DNA of 64,000 nucleotides from Nocardioides astragali (GTDB lineage: Bacteria; Actinomycetota; Actinomycetes; Propionibacteriales; Nocardioidaceae): contig NZ_JAFMZM010000003.1 in assembly GCF_024436375.1 (NCBI RefSeq), positions 205,627-269,626 on the forward strand, given 5' to 3'. Below, one piece after another: positions 17,211-25,961 of this stretch (position 1 is the stretch's first letter; each line of letters starts with the position of its first letter). Position numbers and translations under genes: made by a program. The notes beneath the pieces are model-generated. The model made no database searches, was not told the origin of the DNA, and saw nothing but the letters and a program-made list of their open reading frames with translations.

Positions 17211-17783
17211 TCATCGCCGCGCGAGACGCCGTACGACGACGAGGCCGAGCAGGCCGATGAGCACGGCGGCAGCGCCGGGGGCGGCGGTCCGGGCGAAGCC
17301 GGCCGGCGCCGAGTCCTCGACCTTCGTCAGCACCGCCTCCGGCGGCGGGGGCGGCTCGACCGAGGTGCCCTCGCCGAGCAGCTTCTCGATCTTGTCGACC
17401 TTGGTCGGGTTGGCGAGGCTGGTGCCTCCGCAGCTGTCGGCGGCGTACGGCGCCTCGGCGCCGGTGGCGAGGAAGACATAGGTCGTGCCGACCTCGAGCT
17501 CACCGAGTCCGCACGCGTTGCGACCTCCGGCGGACGCGACCTGCGTCGACCGCTCGGGGGTGCCCTGGTAGGCGCGGGAGGCGGTGATGTCGTAGGTGTG
17601 GTCGCTGCCGTCGGTCTGGACGGCGTCGATCGTGCCGATGAAGACCACGTCGGCGCGCTTGACCTGCTGCTCGAGCTCGCCCTGCTTGCAGGTGCACGCG
17701 GCGGAGACCGGGGCGCTGGCGGTGAAGACCAGGCCGAGGCACACGAGCAGCATCGCGGAGGCGAGGCGGACGGCACGGAACAT
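17211..17783 (-). CDS. secreted TIMP/NTR-like protein with C-terminal membrane anchor
   Basis: 190 aa. A signal peptide (MFRAVRLASAMLLVCLGLVF, cleavage near SAPVSA-A) is followed by ACTCKQGELEQQVKRADVVF, the Cys-x-Cys start of netrin/TIMP-like folds, plus two further Cys (NACGLGE, DSCGGTS) for disulfides. A Pro-rich linker and a terminal hydrophobic helix with RRLARR anchor it to the membrane. No LPXTG. Related small bacterial proteins are common in actinobacteria, with unknown targets. Confidence 0.72.
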   Translation of the reverse strand: MFRAVRLASAMLLVCLGLVFTASAPVSAACTCKQGELEQQVKRADVVFIGTIDAVQTDGSDHTYDITASRAYQGTPERSTQVASAGGRNACGLGELEVGTTYVFLATGAEAPYAADSCGGTSLANPTKVDKIEKLLGEGTSVEPPPPPEAVLTKVEDSAPAGFARTAAPGAAAVLIGLLGLVVVRRLARR

Positions 17784-17816
17784 GGCGGTCAGCCTAGCGA
17801 TGGACACGCAGCCGAC

Positions 17817-17871
17817 CCGAGTCGAGTGCGCGGTCCCGCGGCGACTACGACGGGTTGCGCACTCGACTCGG
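17817..17871. repeat. 55-bp palindromic repeat, copy A
   Basis: Perfect 15-bp arms at 17817-17831 and 17857-17871 enclose a 25-nt centre. The element overlaps the 3' end of the HAD gene and supplies its last codons and TAG stop. Read on the minus strand it is about 80 percent identical to a second copy at 43852-43906 inside another gene. Could act as a terminator here, but the relationship to copy B shows it belongs to a repeat family. Confidence 0.8.
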
Positions 17872-18663
17872 CAGGGCGAAGAGGTCGGTGAGGACCTCTG
17901 CGACGCCGTCGTCGTCGTTGCTCGGCGCGAGGTGGTCGGCCAGGTCCCGCACCGACTGGTGCGCGTTGGCCATCGCGTAGGACGTACCGGCCCACTCCAG
18001 CATCGGCAGGTCGTTGGGCATGTCACCGAAGGCCACGACCGCCTCCGGCCCGAGGCCCATCTCGGCGGCGATCGTGGCGAGCGTGGTGGCCTTGGTGACG
18101 CCGGCGGCGCTGATCTCCACGAGCGCGTAGGAGGACGACCAGGTGGTGACGACCTGGTCGCCGACCACCGCCTCGACCTGGCGCCAGAACTCCTCGGGAT
18201 CGAGGTCGCGGTGCACGGCGAGGATCTTGACGACGTCCTCGCGGTAGATCTCGGCGTAGTCGCCCTGGAACCTCTCGACCCGGTCGTCTGGATGACGGGG
18301 GAAGTCGGCCTCGCTGGCCCATCCCCCGGTGTGCTCGATGGCCAGGGTCGTGCCTGGGATGGCCTCGCGCAGGAGCTCGGCGATCGCGATGCCCACCTCC
18401 CGCGGCACCGGCCGGAAGTCGCGCACCCGCCGTTGCGCGACGTCGTACACGATGCCGCCGTTGCTGCAGATCGCCAGGCCATGGCCGCCGACGGCCTCCC
18501 AGAGGTCCTCCATCCACCTGACGGGGCGCCCGGTGGTGAACACGACTGGTACGCCGCGCGCGTCGAGCTCGGCCAGCACGGCGCGGGTGCGCGCGGTGAC
18601 CGTGCCGTCGGAGTGCAGCAGGGTGCCGTCGAGGTCGGTGGCGACCAGGCGGGGAGCCGTCAC
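17845..18663 (-). CDS. HAD-IIB (Cof-type) hydrolase
   Basis: 272 aa phosphatase. Motif I is ATDLDGTLLHSDG near residue 8, motif II FTTGRP, motif III Lys in GVTKATTLATIA, motif IV AFGDMPNDLPML. The large C2 cap lies between II and III. Substrates of Cof proteins are varied sugar phosphates and nucleotides. GTG 18663 overlaps the DUF1905 stop (GTGA). The last seven codons and TAG come from the palindromic repeat at 17817-17871, so the natural C-terminus may have been altered. Confidence 0.87.
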   Translation of the reverse strand: MTAPRLVATDLDGTLLHSDGTVTARTRAVLAELDARGVPVVFTTGRPVRWMEDLWEAVGGHGLAICSNGGIVYDVAQRRVRDFRPVPREVGIAIAELLREAIPGTTLAIEHTGGWASEADFPRHPDDRVERFQGDYAEIYREDVVKILAVHRDLDPEEFWRQVEAVVGDQVVTTWSSSYALVEISAAGVTKATTLATIAAEMGLGPEAVVAFGDMPNDLPMLEWAGTSYAMANAHQSVRDLADHLAPSNDDDGVAEVLTDLFALPSRVRNPS

Positions 18664-18986
18664 AGTCCGTCCCTGACGGAGAGCGTCACCGTGAGGTCGT
18701 CGCCCTCCTCGACGCCTGCGGCGAGTCGTACGGCCTTCTTCACCGGCAGCACGAAGCCGTCCGTGGCGGAGTCGGGGAAGACGCTGGTGTCCCACGAGGT
18801 GCCGGCCGCCTCGACGCTCACCCGCACCGATCCGAAGCCGCGCGGCTCACCGGTGCGCTGGCGCACCTCGTCGACCACGTCCGGCGGCAACGTGACGAAG
18901 CACCAGGCCCCACTGTCGGTCGACTCTGACGACTCCCGCGCGGTCCACCGCCACAGCGGCGCGGTGAAGGTGAACCGGTCCGTCAT
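18660..18986 (-). CDS. DUF1905 domain protein
   Basis: 108 aa single-domain protein. FTAPLWRWTARESSESTDSG then AWCFVTLPPDVVDEV and GFVLPVKKAVRLAAGVEEGD match the DUF1905 beta-barrel-like domain, with GFGSVRVSVEAAGTSWDTSV as the central strand pair. Function is unknown; some members are fused to bacteriocin-protection (YdeI/OmpD-associated) domains. Sandwiched between two HAD-IIB genes with overlapping or nearly abutting ends, so they form one operon. Confidence 0.82.
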   Translation of the reverse strand: MTDRFTFTAPLWRWTARESSESTDSGAWCFVTLPPDVVDEVRQRTGEPRGFGSVRVSVEAAGTSWDTSVFPDSATDGFVLPVKKAVRLAAGVEEGDDLTVTLSVRDGL

Positions 18987-18990
18987 CGCG

Positions 18991-19854
18991 TCAGGCCTGC
19001 CGTGGCGGGAACCATCGCGACATCTCGACCGCGGCGCCCTCGTCGTTGACCGTGGCGGTGACGTCGTCGGCGGCCGCCCGCACCTCTTCGACGGACTGCC
19101 CCATCGCGACCCCGCGCCCGGCCCACCGGAGCATCTCGATGTCGTTGCGCCCGTCGCCGATGGCCAGTACGTCGTCGGCGGCGAGGCCGAGCTTGTCGCA
19201 GACGTGCTGCAGCCCGGAGGCCTTCGAGACGCCGACCGGTGACAGGTCCATCCAGGCCGTCCAGCCGACGACGTAGTCGGTGCCGTGCAGGCCGAGCCTC
19301 GCCGCGAGGTCGATGAAGTCGTCGGCGGTCGCCTGGGGGTCGCGGATGATCACGCGGCTGACCGGCTCGCCGACGATGTCGCTCACCTCGGTGATCAGCT
19401 GCTCCCCGGAGAGCTCGCCGTCGGGGAAGACCCGGTTGACGCGGTAGCCGCCGATGCCGCGCTCCTCGACCGCGACGAGGGCCCCCGGGTGGTGCTCGAG
19501 GACCGCGGCCACTGCGGGCGCGGCATCGAAGGTCTCCTCGTGGACGACCTCCATCGGCGGGTAGCGGAACACCACGGCTCCGTTGGAGGCCACCACCCAC
19601 AGGCGCTCGGCTTCCCCACGCGGGAGGTGCAGGAGGTCGGCGATCCTCGTCATGCCGTGCGGCGACCGGCCACTGGCCAGCACGATGTGCGCCCCGGCGT
19701 CGAGGGCACGGTGGACCGCGTCGTGCACCGGCGCGGTGATGGTCTCGTAGGCCTCGTCCTGGCCGTCGATCCACTTGAGCAGGGTGCCGTCGATGTCGAG
19801 GGCGACCACGCGTGGACGCCAGCCGGGGGGTTTCGAGGCTCGCTGCGCCCGCAC
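18991..19854 (-). CDS. HAD-IIB hydrolase
   Basis: About 287 aa. HAD motifs: VVALDIDGTLLKWIDG (I), LASGRSPHG (II), Lys in GVSKASGLQHV (III), AIGDGRNDIEML (IV). It is paralogous to the Cof-type gene downstream. The start is uncertain: TTG 19863, GTG 19854 and GTG 19809 are in frame, none with a good ribosome site, and the first 15 or so codons derive from the inverted repeat at 19829-19862. GTG 19809 would give VVALDIDGT, the tightest family fit. Located one base after the serS stop if GTG 19854 is used. Confidence 0.82.
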   Translation of the reverse strand: MRAQRASKPPGWRPRVVALDIDGTLLKWIDGQDEAYETITAPVHDAVHRALDAGAHIVLASGRSPHGMTRIADLLHLPRGEAERLWVVASNGAVVFRYPPMEVVHEETFDAAPAVAAVLEHHPGALVAVEERGIGGYRVNRVFPDGELSGEQLITEVSDIVGEPVSRVIIRDPQATADDFIDLAARLGLHGTDYVVGWTAWMDLSPVGVSKASGLQHVCDKLGLAADDVLAIGDGRNDIEMLRWAGRGVAMGQSVEEVRAAADDVTATVNDEGAAVEMSRWFPPRQA

Positions 19855-19862
19855 CTCAACCA
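19829..19862. repeat. short inverted repeat spanning the serS/HAD junction
   Basis: GGTTTCGAGG (19829-19838) and CCTCAACC (19854-19861) are near-complementary ends around a core rich in GCTCGCTGCGC. The serS stop codon and the candidate HAD start codons lie inside it. The look is that of a dispersed intergenic element of high-GC actinobacteria, from general familiarity rather than a search; no second full copy is seen in this window. Confidence 0.5.
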
Positions 19863-21133
19863 ACGGGGGGACCCACCGGCTTCAGCACTTCCAGGCCGCC
19901 CAGGTAGGGGCGCAGTGCCTGCGGGACCGTGACCGAGCCGTCCTCGTTCTGGTGGGTCTCCAGGATCGCGACGATCGTCCGGGTGATCGCGGTCAGCGTG
20001 CCGTTGAGGGTGGCGACCGGGACGGTCTGGCCCTCCTCGCGGGTCCGGATGTCGAGGCGGCGCGACTGGAAGTCGGTGCAGTTGGACGTCGAGGTGAGCT
20101 CGCGGTACTTGCCCTGCGTCGGGATCCAGACCTCGCAGTCGAACTTCCGCTGCGCGCTCAGGCCCAGGTCGCCCGCAGCCACGTCGATGACCCGGTAGGC
20201 GACCTCGAGCCGGTCGAGGAACTCCTTCTCCCAGCCCAGCAGCCGCTGGTGCTCGGCGTACGACTCCTCGACGGTCGTGTAGACGAACATCTCGACCTTG
20301 TCGAACCAGTGCACCCGGATGATGCCCTTGGTGTCCTTGCCGTGCGAGCCGGCCTCCTTGCGGAAGCACGGGCTGAACGCGGCGTAGCGCAGGGGCAGCG
20401 AGGCACCGTCGAGGATCTCGTCGGAGTGGTAGGCCGCCATGGCGACCTCCGAGGTGCCGACGAGGTAGAGGTCCTCGCCCTCGATGCGGTAGACGTCGTC
20501 GGCGGCCTGACCGAGGAAGCCGGTGCCCTCCATGGCGCGCGGCTTGACCAGCGATGGGGCGATCACCTGGGTGAATCCCGCGTTGCGGGCCTGGTCCATG
20601 GCCATGTTGACCAGCGCCAGCTCGAGCTGGGCGCCGATGCCGGTGAGGAAGTAGAAGCGCGACCCGCTGACCTTGGCACCGCGCTCGAGGTCGATCGCGC
20701 CCAGCAGCTTGCCGAGCTCGATGTGGTCGCGAGGCTCGAAGTCGAACTCACGGGGGCTGCCGACGTGCTCGAGCACGACGAAGTCGTCCTCGCCGCCGGC
20801 CGGCGCCTCGTCGGCGGCCGGGTTGGGGATCGCCTTGATCGCCTCGTCCCAGGCCGCCTCGGCCGCGTTGCGGGCGGCCTCGGCTGCCTTCACACCGGCC
20901 GCGAGCTCCTTGACCTTGGCGAGCAGCTCCTGCTTCTCCTCCCCCTGCGCCCGGGCGACGAGCGCCCCGCTGGCCTTCTGCTCGGCCCGCTTGGCCTCGA
21001 AGTCGGCGATCGCCAGCCGGCGAGCGGAGTCGGCCTCCAGCGCCCGGTCGACCACGTCGGCGGACAGGCCGCGCTTGGCCTGGGCAGCACGCACGCGGTC
21101 GGGGTCGTCACGGAGGACTCGGGGATCGATCAC
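19856..21133 (-). CDS. serS: seryl-tRNA synthetase
   Basis: 425 aa class II synthetase charging tRNA-Ser. The N-terminal coiled-coil tRNA-binding arm (about residues 25-105) reads [20 protein letters not shown] and onward. Motif 2 is [14 protein letters not shown] with the ATP-binding Arg; the serine site includes [10 protein letters not shown] and [15 protein letters not shown]; motif 3 is [19 protein letters not shown] 21133 gives the usual start [18 protein letters not shown] ends seven bases before it on the minus strand. The window also holds tRNA-Ser(CGA). Confidence 0.96.
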   Translation of the reverse strand: MIDPRVLRDDPDRVRAAQAKRGLSADVVDRALEADSARRLAIADFEAKRAEQKASGALVARAQGEEKQELLAKVKELAAGVKAAEAARNAAEAAWDEAIKAIPNPAADEAPAGGEDDFVVLEHVGSPREFDFEPRDHIELGKLLGAIDLERGAKVSGSRFYFLTGIGAQLELALVNMAMDQARNAGFTQVIAPSLVKPRAMEGTGFLGQAADDVYRIEGEDLYLVGTSEVAMAAYHSDEILDGASLPLRYAAFSPCFRKEAGSHGKDTKGIIRVHWFDKVEMFVYTTVEESYAEHQRLLGWEKEFLDRLEVAYRVIDVAAGDLGLSAQRKFDCEVWIPTQGKYRELTSTSNCTDFQSRRLDIRTREEGQTVPVATLNGTLTAITRTIVAILETHQNEDGSVTVPQALRPYLGGLEVLKPVGPPVG

Positions 21134-21193
21134 AAGGAAGAGGCTATCCGCCACGAGATCGGGGATTCGACTCGGTTTGGGCATACTTCGCAG

Positions 21194-22768
21194 GTGACTC
21201 CCGCATCTCGCAACCGCAGCCTCGGCTCGGCGGCCCTCGCGGCTCTCCTGTTCGGCATCCTCGCGATCCTGGTCACGCGCGACCGGGCACCGCTCGACCG
21301 GTTCGACGTCGAGGGGCGGCGCCTGGAGGACTGGGCGGACGACTCCTCCTTCGTGGTCGACGTGCTGCGGATCATCGAGGTGGCCTTCGGCACCGTCGGG
21401 ATGGCGATCCTGACCGCCCTGCTCGTCCTCGCGCTCGTCGTACGCCGTCAGCGCTGGGCTGCCGTCCTGGCCGCCGTCGTGATGCTCGCGACCTCGCTGG
21501 CCACCACCGGCATCAAGAGGTGGCTGGGGCGCGACCGGCCGGACTGGCAGGACACCCTCGGCCTGCACGAGAACTTCAGCTTCCCGTCGGGGCACGCCTC
21601 GTCGACCGGCGCGTTCGCCGCGATCCTGGTCATGCTGCTCGTGCTCTTCGTACGCCGCACCAGCCTGCGGCGGCTCGGGATCGGTCTCACCGTCGGCTGG
21701 TGGCTGCTGGTGTGCCTCGACCGGTTGCTGCTGGGTCGCCACTTCCCCACCGACGTGATCGCCGGGTCGCTGATGGGTGTCGGGATCTTCTTCCTGGCCC
21801 TGGCCTTCATCGACCCACGCCCGCGATCGATCGCCGCCAGGGCGGAGCCGCTCCCCGAGGTCTACGCCTCCCAGCGGCGCCTCGCCGTGATCCTCAACCC
21901 GATCAAGGTCGAGGACGTCGGCCAGTTCCGCGCGATCGTCGGCGCGATGGCCGAGGAGTCAGGGTGGTCGGAGCCCACCTGGCAGTACACGACGATCGAG
22001 GATCCCGGCAGGGGGATGGCCGAGAGGGCCGCGGTCTCCGGCGCCGACCTGGTGATGGTCTGCGGCGGCGACGGCACTGTGCGCGAGGTGTGCGCCGAGC
22101 TCGCAGGCACCGGCATCCCGGTCGGGATCATCCCGGCCGGCACCGGCAACCTGCTGGCCCGCAACCTCGACGTGCCGCTCTACCTCCGCTCGGCCATCGA
22201 CGTCGCCCTCAACGGCCAGGACCGGGCCATCGACCTCGTGAAGGTCGGCGGCGACGGCATCGAGGACACCCACTTCATGGTGATGGCCGGCATGGGGTTC
22301 GACGCGGCGATCATGGAAGGCGTCAACGAGCAGATCAAGAAGAGGATCGGCTGGGTCGCCTACGTCGTCTCCGGCCTGAGGTCGCTCATGTTCCCCGCCA
22401 TGAAGGTGGAGATCCAGATCGACGACGACGAGCCCACCGTGCACCGGGCCCGCACGGTCGTGGTCGGCAACGTCGGCTTCCTGCAGGCGGGCATGCCGCT
22501 CCTGCCCGACGCGACCATCGACGACGGCGTGCTCGACGTGGTGATCCTGCACCCCAAGCAGTTCCTGTCGTGGATCCCCCTGGCGGTGCGGGTGCTGCGC
22601 AAGAGCGCGGTCGTCGACGAGCTCATCGACCGGCGCACCGGGGCCCGCGTCCGGATCAAGGCGTCCGTCGACACCCCCCGCCAGCTCGACGGCGACTCGA
22701 TCGGCCTCGGCCGCGAGCTGTGGGCGGAGTGCATCCACGGGCGACTGCTGGTGCGCGTGCCGCGCTGA
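21194..22768 (+). CDS. PAP2 phosphatase / diacylglycerol kinase-like fusion
   Basis: 524 aa. Residues 1-215 form a membrane PAP2 phosphatase with the three signature blocks [16 protein letters not shown] and [11 protein letters not shown]. Residues 230-520 form a soluble diacylglycerol/sphingosine-kinase-type domain: [19 protein letters not shown] (nucleotide loop), [12 protein letters not shown] and a C-terminal [10 protein letters not shown]. The fusion combines a lipid phosphatase and a lipid kinase, suggesting turnover of polyprenyl or glycerolipid phosphates at the inner membrane. GTG 21194 lies six bases after CATACT. Divergent from serS. Confidence 0.9.
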   Translation: MTPASRNRSLGSAALAALLFGILAILVTRDRAPLDRFDVEGRRLEDWADDSSFVVDVLRIIEVAFGTVGMAILTALLVLALVVRRQRWAAVLAAVVMLATSLATTGIKRWLGRDRPDWQDTLGLHENFSFPSGHASSTGAFAAILVMLLVLFVRRTSLRRLGIGLTVGWWLLVCLDRLLLGRHFPTDVIAGSLMGVGIFFLALAFIDPRPRSIAARAEPLPEVYASQRRLAVILNPIKVEDVGQFRAIVGAMAEESGWSEPTWQYTTIEDPGRGMAERAAVSGADLVMVCGGDGTVREVCAELAGTGIPVGIIPAGTGNLLARNLDVPLYLRSAIDVALNGQDRAIDLVKVGGDGIEDTHFMVMAGMGFDAAIMEGVNEQIKKRIGWVAYVVSGLRSLMFPAMKVEIQIDDDEPTVHRARTVVVGNVGFLQAGMPLLPDATIDDGVLDVVILHPKQFLSWIPLAVRVLRKSAVVDELIDRRTGARVRIKASVDTPRQLDGDSIGLGRELWAECIHGRLLVRVPR

Positions 22769-22792
22769 CCTCAGTCGCTGCTGCGCCGGCGG

Positions 22793-23191
22793 TCAGGGGC
22801 GTGCGTGCTCGATCGCCTCTTCCTCCTCCGGCGAGAGCTGCTGCTCGCAGGACCACCCTGCGACCGACTTGGCGTAGGTGCGCGCCTCGCTGCGGCCGTG
22901 GATCGACGTGAGCACGACGCCGTGCCCGGCGTCGTCGAGCAGGGCCAGGCTCCAGCTCAGGTGCCCGCCGACGTCGCCGAAGGCGTCGTAGCGCACCACG
23001 GAGAGGTGGCGCAGCGCGTCGGCGTTCTCGGCCTTGAGCGCCGCGACCTCCTGCCGGAGGCCGTGCACGTCCTCGGGCAGCGCATCGACACCCTCGCCGC
23101 TGGGGCGCGAGGGCGTACGGCGCAGCGCGAGGCCCGCCAGGACGGAGGCCAGGGCGGCGAGGACGACGGCGACCACGGAGAGGACGAGCAC
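22793..23191 (-). CDS. DUF4446 membrane-anchored protein
   Basis: 132 aa. One N-terminal membrane helix (LVLSVVAVVLAALASVLAGL), a short coiled-coil segment (LRQEVAALKAENADALRHLS) and the conserved DUF4446 core VVRYDAFGDVGGHLSWSLAL plus DDAGHGVVLTSIHGRSEART. Function is unknown; the family is widespread in actinobacteria and firmicutes, often near partition or envelope genes. The GTG start at 23191 is the only one before the membrane helix. Confidence 0.8.
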   Translation of the reverse strand: MLVLSVVAVVLAALASVLAGLALRRTPSRPSGEGVDALPEDVHGLRQEVAALKAENADALRHLSVVRYDAFGDVGGHLSWSLALLDDAGHGVVLTSIHGRSEARTYAKSVAGWSCEQQLSPEEEEAIEHARP

Positions 23192-23260
23192 TCCCTGAGG
23201 GTATGTTCGCGGGGCGGTCAGCGCCGGTCGGACACGGCCGGTCGTGCCAGACTCCCGGTC

Positions 23261-24121
23261 GTGACGGAGTCAGCTGCTGAGCCGCCGACCCGCCGGATCG
23301 CCTACCAGGGCGAGCCGGGGGCCAACTCCCACCTGGTGTGCCAGCAGGCCTACCCGGACTGGGAGCCGATGGCGTGCGCGTCGTTCGAGGACGCCTTCGC
23401 GGCGGTGGAGTGCGGCGAGGCCGACCTCGCGATGATCCCGATCGACAACTCGATCGCCGGCCGGGTCGCGGACATCCACCACTTCCTGCCGACCTCCGAC
23501 CTGCACATCGTGGGCGAGCGGTTCCTGCGCATCCAGTTCTCGCTCATGGCGCTGCCGCAGGCGAGCATCGAGTCGTTGCGCACCGTGCACAGCCACGTCC
23601 ACGCGCTCGGTCAGTGCCGCGGTGTGATCCGCGAGCTCGGGCTGACCCCGGTCGTGGCCGGTGACACCGCCGGTGCCGCGCGCGAGGTCTCCGAGTCCGG
23701 CGACCCCACCCAGGCCGCGATCGCGCCACCCCTGGCCGCGGAGATCTACGGCCTGCGGGTGTTGCGCGAGGAGATCGAGGACGAGGACCACAACACCACG
23801 CGCTTCGTGGTGCTTTCCCGCGACTTCGAGAAGGCCCCCCGCGGGCAGGGGCCGGTCGTCACCACCTTCATCTTCAACGTCCGCAACCTCCCGGCGGCGC
23901 TCTACAAGGCGCTCGGCGGCTTCGCCACCAACGGCGTCAACATGACCAAGCTCGAGAGCTACATGGTCGAGGGGCACTTCACCGCGACCCAGTTCCTCGC
24001 CGAGGTCGACGGGCACCCCGACGACCCGGCGGTGCACAACGCGCTGGAGGAGCTGGCGTTCTTCACGACCGAGGTCAAGGTCCTGGGCGTCTACCCCGCG
24101 GACGCGTTCCGGGGCGAGTAG
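23261..24121 (+). CDS. pheA: prephenate dehydratase
   Basis: 286 aa. Converts prephenate to phenylpyruvate for phenylalanine synthesis. The catalytic domain starts RIAYQGEPGANSHL and has IPIDNSIAGRV, the substrate region HSHVHALGQC and the catalytic NTTRFVVLSRD. The C-terminal ACT domain (from about residue 200) reads TTFIFNVRNLPAALYKALGG and NMTKLESYMVEGHF, the Phe-binding feedback site. GTG 23261 is the start; CAGACT lies seven bases upstream. Confidence 0.95.
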   Translation: MTESAAEPPTRRIAYQGEPGANSHLVCQQAYPDWEPMACASFEDAFAAVECGEADLAMIPIDNSIAGRVADIHHFLPTSDLHIVGERFLRIQFSLMALPQASIESLRTVHSHVHALGQCRGVIRELGLTPVVAGDTAGAAREVSESGDPTQAAIAPPLAAEIYGLRVLREEIEDEDHNTTRFVVLSRDFEKAPRGQGPVVTTFIFNVRNLPAALYKALGGFATNGVNMTKLESYMVEGHFTATQFLAEVDGHPDDPAVHNALEELAFFTTEVKVLGVYPADAFRGE

Positions 24122-24155
24122 TCCCGGCCCTCCGGACGGCTGACACACTCGCCCG

Positions 24156-24761
24156 GTGATCGATCTGCTGGTCGTGGCCCTGGCCTTCGGGGCCATCTTC
24201 GTCGTCGAGCTGCCCGACAAGACGTTCATCGCCACGCTGGTGATGTCGACGAAGATGCGTCCGCTCTTCGTCTGGATCGGCGTCGCGCTGGCCTTCCTCG
24301 TCCAGACCGGCGTCGCGGTCGGCCTCGGCAAGGCCGCCTCGTTCCTGCCCGAGCAGCTGATCCACGTCGCCGCCGCCGTGATGTTCGTGATCGGCGCGGT
24401 CATCCTGTTCCGCGAGGCGCGCTCTGCCGACGAGGAGGAGGCCGCCACGGAGGACGAGTACGCCGCCAGGGCAGACGCAGGAGCCCACGGGTTCCGGGTC
24501 GTCGTGACGTCCTTCCTGGTGCTCTTCGCCGCCGAGTGGGGCGATCTGTCCCAGCTGCTCACGATCTCGCTGGTCGCGAAGTACGACGACCCCGTCTCCG
24601 TATTCCTCGGCGCATGGGGGGCGCTGTTGGCGGTCTCCGGTCTCGCCGTCATCGTCGGTCGCCTGCTGCTGCAGCGGGTCAGGCTGTCGCTCCTGCACTA
24701 TGTGGGTGCGACGGTCTGCGTGTTGATGGCAGGGTTGACGGTGTGGGAGATGACGCGCTGA
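24156..24761 (+). CDS. TMEM165/GDT1 family cation transporter
   Basis: 201 aa. Six membrane segments arranged as two repeats, each with the family ion motif: ELPDKTFIATLVMS near residue 18 and EWGDLSQLLTISLVA near 128. An acidic loop (SADEEEAATEDEYAARAD) separates the halves. Characterised UPF0016 proteins move Mn2+ or Ca2+ across membranes; here Mn2+ export or uptake is plausible. Starts at GTG 24156. Overlaps the upstream GTG alternative of the next gene. Confidence 0.88.
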   Translation: MIDLLVVALAFGAIFVVELPDKTFIATLVMSTKMRPLFVWIGVALAFLVQTGVAVGLGKAASFLPEQLIHVAAAVMFVIGAVILFREARSADEEEAATEDEYAARADAGAHGFRVVVTSFLVLFAAEWGDLSQLLTISLVAKYDDPVSVFLGAWGALLAVSGLAVIVGRLLLQRVRLSLLHYVGATVCVLMAGLTVWEMTR

Positions 24762-24775
24762 GCAACCGGGTCGCG

Positions 24776-25891
24776 ATGGCTGTCCACGACCGCTTCGTCG
24801 CCGTCAACGGCGACCACCCGATGACCGCCGAGGACGACGCCTACGCCCGCCAGCACTTCGTCGCCGCCACCCCGGAGGCGATGGCGCTCATGCTCGAGGG
24901 CCGCCTGCCGCTGCCGGCGTACGTGCTCAGCGACGGGACGCCAATGGTGCCCGAGGCGCACGGAAGGTCTGCGGAGATCGCGGGCGGGATCGAGCGGCTG
25001 CACGACTGGTTCGTCGCCTTCTGGCCCGACGACCCGGCCACCGCGGAGCAGGAGTGGGTGCGCTACCTGTCCGGGCAGTACGCCTGCCTCAGCGAGGAGG
25101 CGCCGGTGCGGATCAAGCAGATGACCGAGCGGGTCGCCGAGGCGGCTGCGGCGGTCGACCTGCTGCGCCAGGACGCGCACGACCCGATCGCCCGAGGGAT
25201 GCTCGGCGAGGCGGTCGACGGCGTGCTCGGTGTGCCGGGCCTCGACTCGCTGCTGCGGCCGATGACGGCGTACGACCGGCTGCGCTATGGCGGCCCGACG
25301 GTCCGCGAGATGTGGGTCGACAGCCCGCGCGCGGAGTTCCTCGCCCCCGTCGCACCCACCTGGCCGCTGCGCACCGAGCGGCTGGTGCTGCGCCCGTTCG
25401 AGCTCAGCGACGCCGACGCGTTCGTCGAGGCCTGGGCCTCGGAGGAGTGGACGAGCCTGCTGCTCAGCCGTCCGCGCAACCCGGCCGAGGTGGCGGACAT
25501 GGTCCGCCGCCGCACCGAACCCGGCGACGGGCAGTTCCTCGGCGTCGCGGCCGCTCACGACGGCGAGGTCGTCGGCGACCTGATGCTGCAGCTTCAGGGC
25601 ACCGGCCTCAGCGAGGGGGAGATCGGTTGGTCGATCCTGCCTCGGCACACTGGTCGCGGCTACGCCACCGAGGCGGCCGAGGCCATGCTGCGGCTGGGCT
25701 TCGAGCACTTCGGGCTGCGTCGGATCGTGGCCAACCTCGACGCCCGCAACGACCGTTCCGCGGCGCTGTGCGAGCGCCTCGGCATGCGGCGCGAGTGCCA
25801 CAAGCGCGGCGACTTCTGGTCCAAGGGGCGGTGGACCGACTCCTACGAGTACGCCCTCCTGCGTGAGGAGTGGGCCGCCGCCCGGGCCTGA
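24776..25891 (+). CDS. DUF6058-like domain fused to GNAT acetyltransferase
   Basis: 371 aa from ATG 24776; GTG 24743, inside the previous gene, is the alternative. Residues 1-190 resemble DUF6058 proteins (LPLPAYVLSDGTPMVPEA, then a helical region ending YGGPTVREMWVDSPR). Residues 200-365 are a RimJ-type GNAT domain: LRTERLVLRPFELSDADAF, IGWSILPRHTGRGYATEAAE with the acetyl-CoA loop RHTGRGYATE, and NDRSAALCERLGMR. The C-terminus should acetylate an amine; the N-terminal domain may supply the substrate. The DUF6058 match is from memory and moderate. Confidence 0.72.
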   Translation: MAVHDRFVAVNGDHPMTAEDDAYARQHFVAATPEAMALMLEGRLPLPAYVLSDGTPMVPEAHGRSAEIAGGIERLHDWFVAFWPDDPATAEQEWVRYLSGQYACLSEEAPVRIKQMTERVAEAAAAVDLLRQDAHDPIARGMLGEAVDGVLGVPGLDSLLRPMTAYDRLRYGGPTVREMWVDSPRAEFLAPVAPTWPLRTERLVLRPFELSDADAFVEAWASEEWTSLLLSRPRNPAEVADMVRRRTEPGDGQFLGVAAAHDGEVVGDLMLQLQGTGLSEGEIGWSILPRHTGRGYATEAAEAMLRLGFEHFGLRRIVANLDARNDRSAALCERLGMRRECHKRGDFWSKGRWTDSYEYALLREEWAAARA

Positions 25892-25961
25892 GCCGTCGTA
25901 CGCGTGCCTCTGCCTGTTCGAGCGGTCTGGACCCCCCGTCCGCGAGCGCTAGAGTCCGTTC

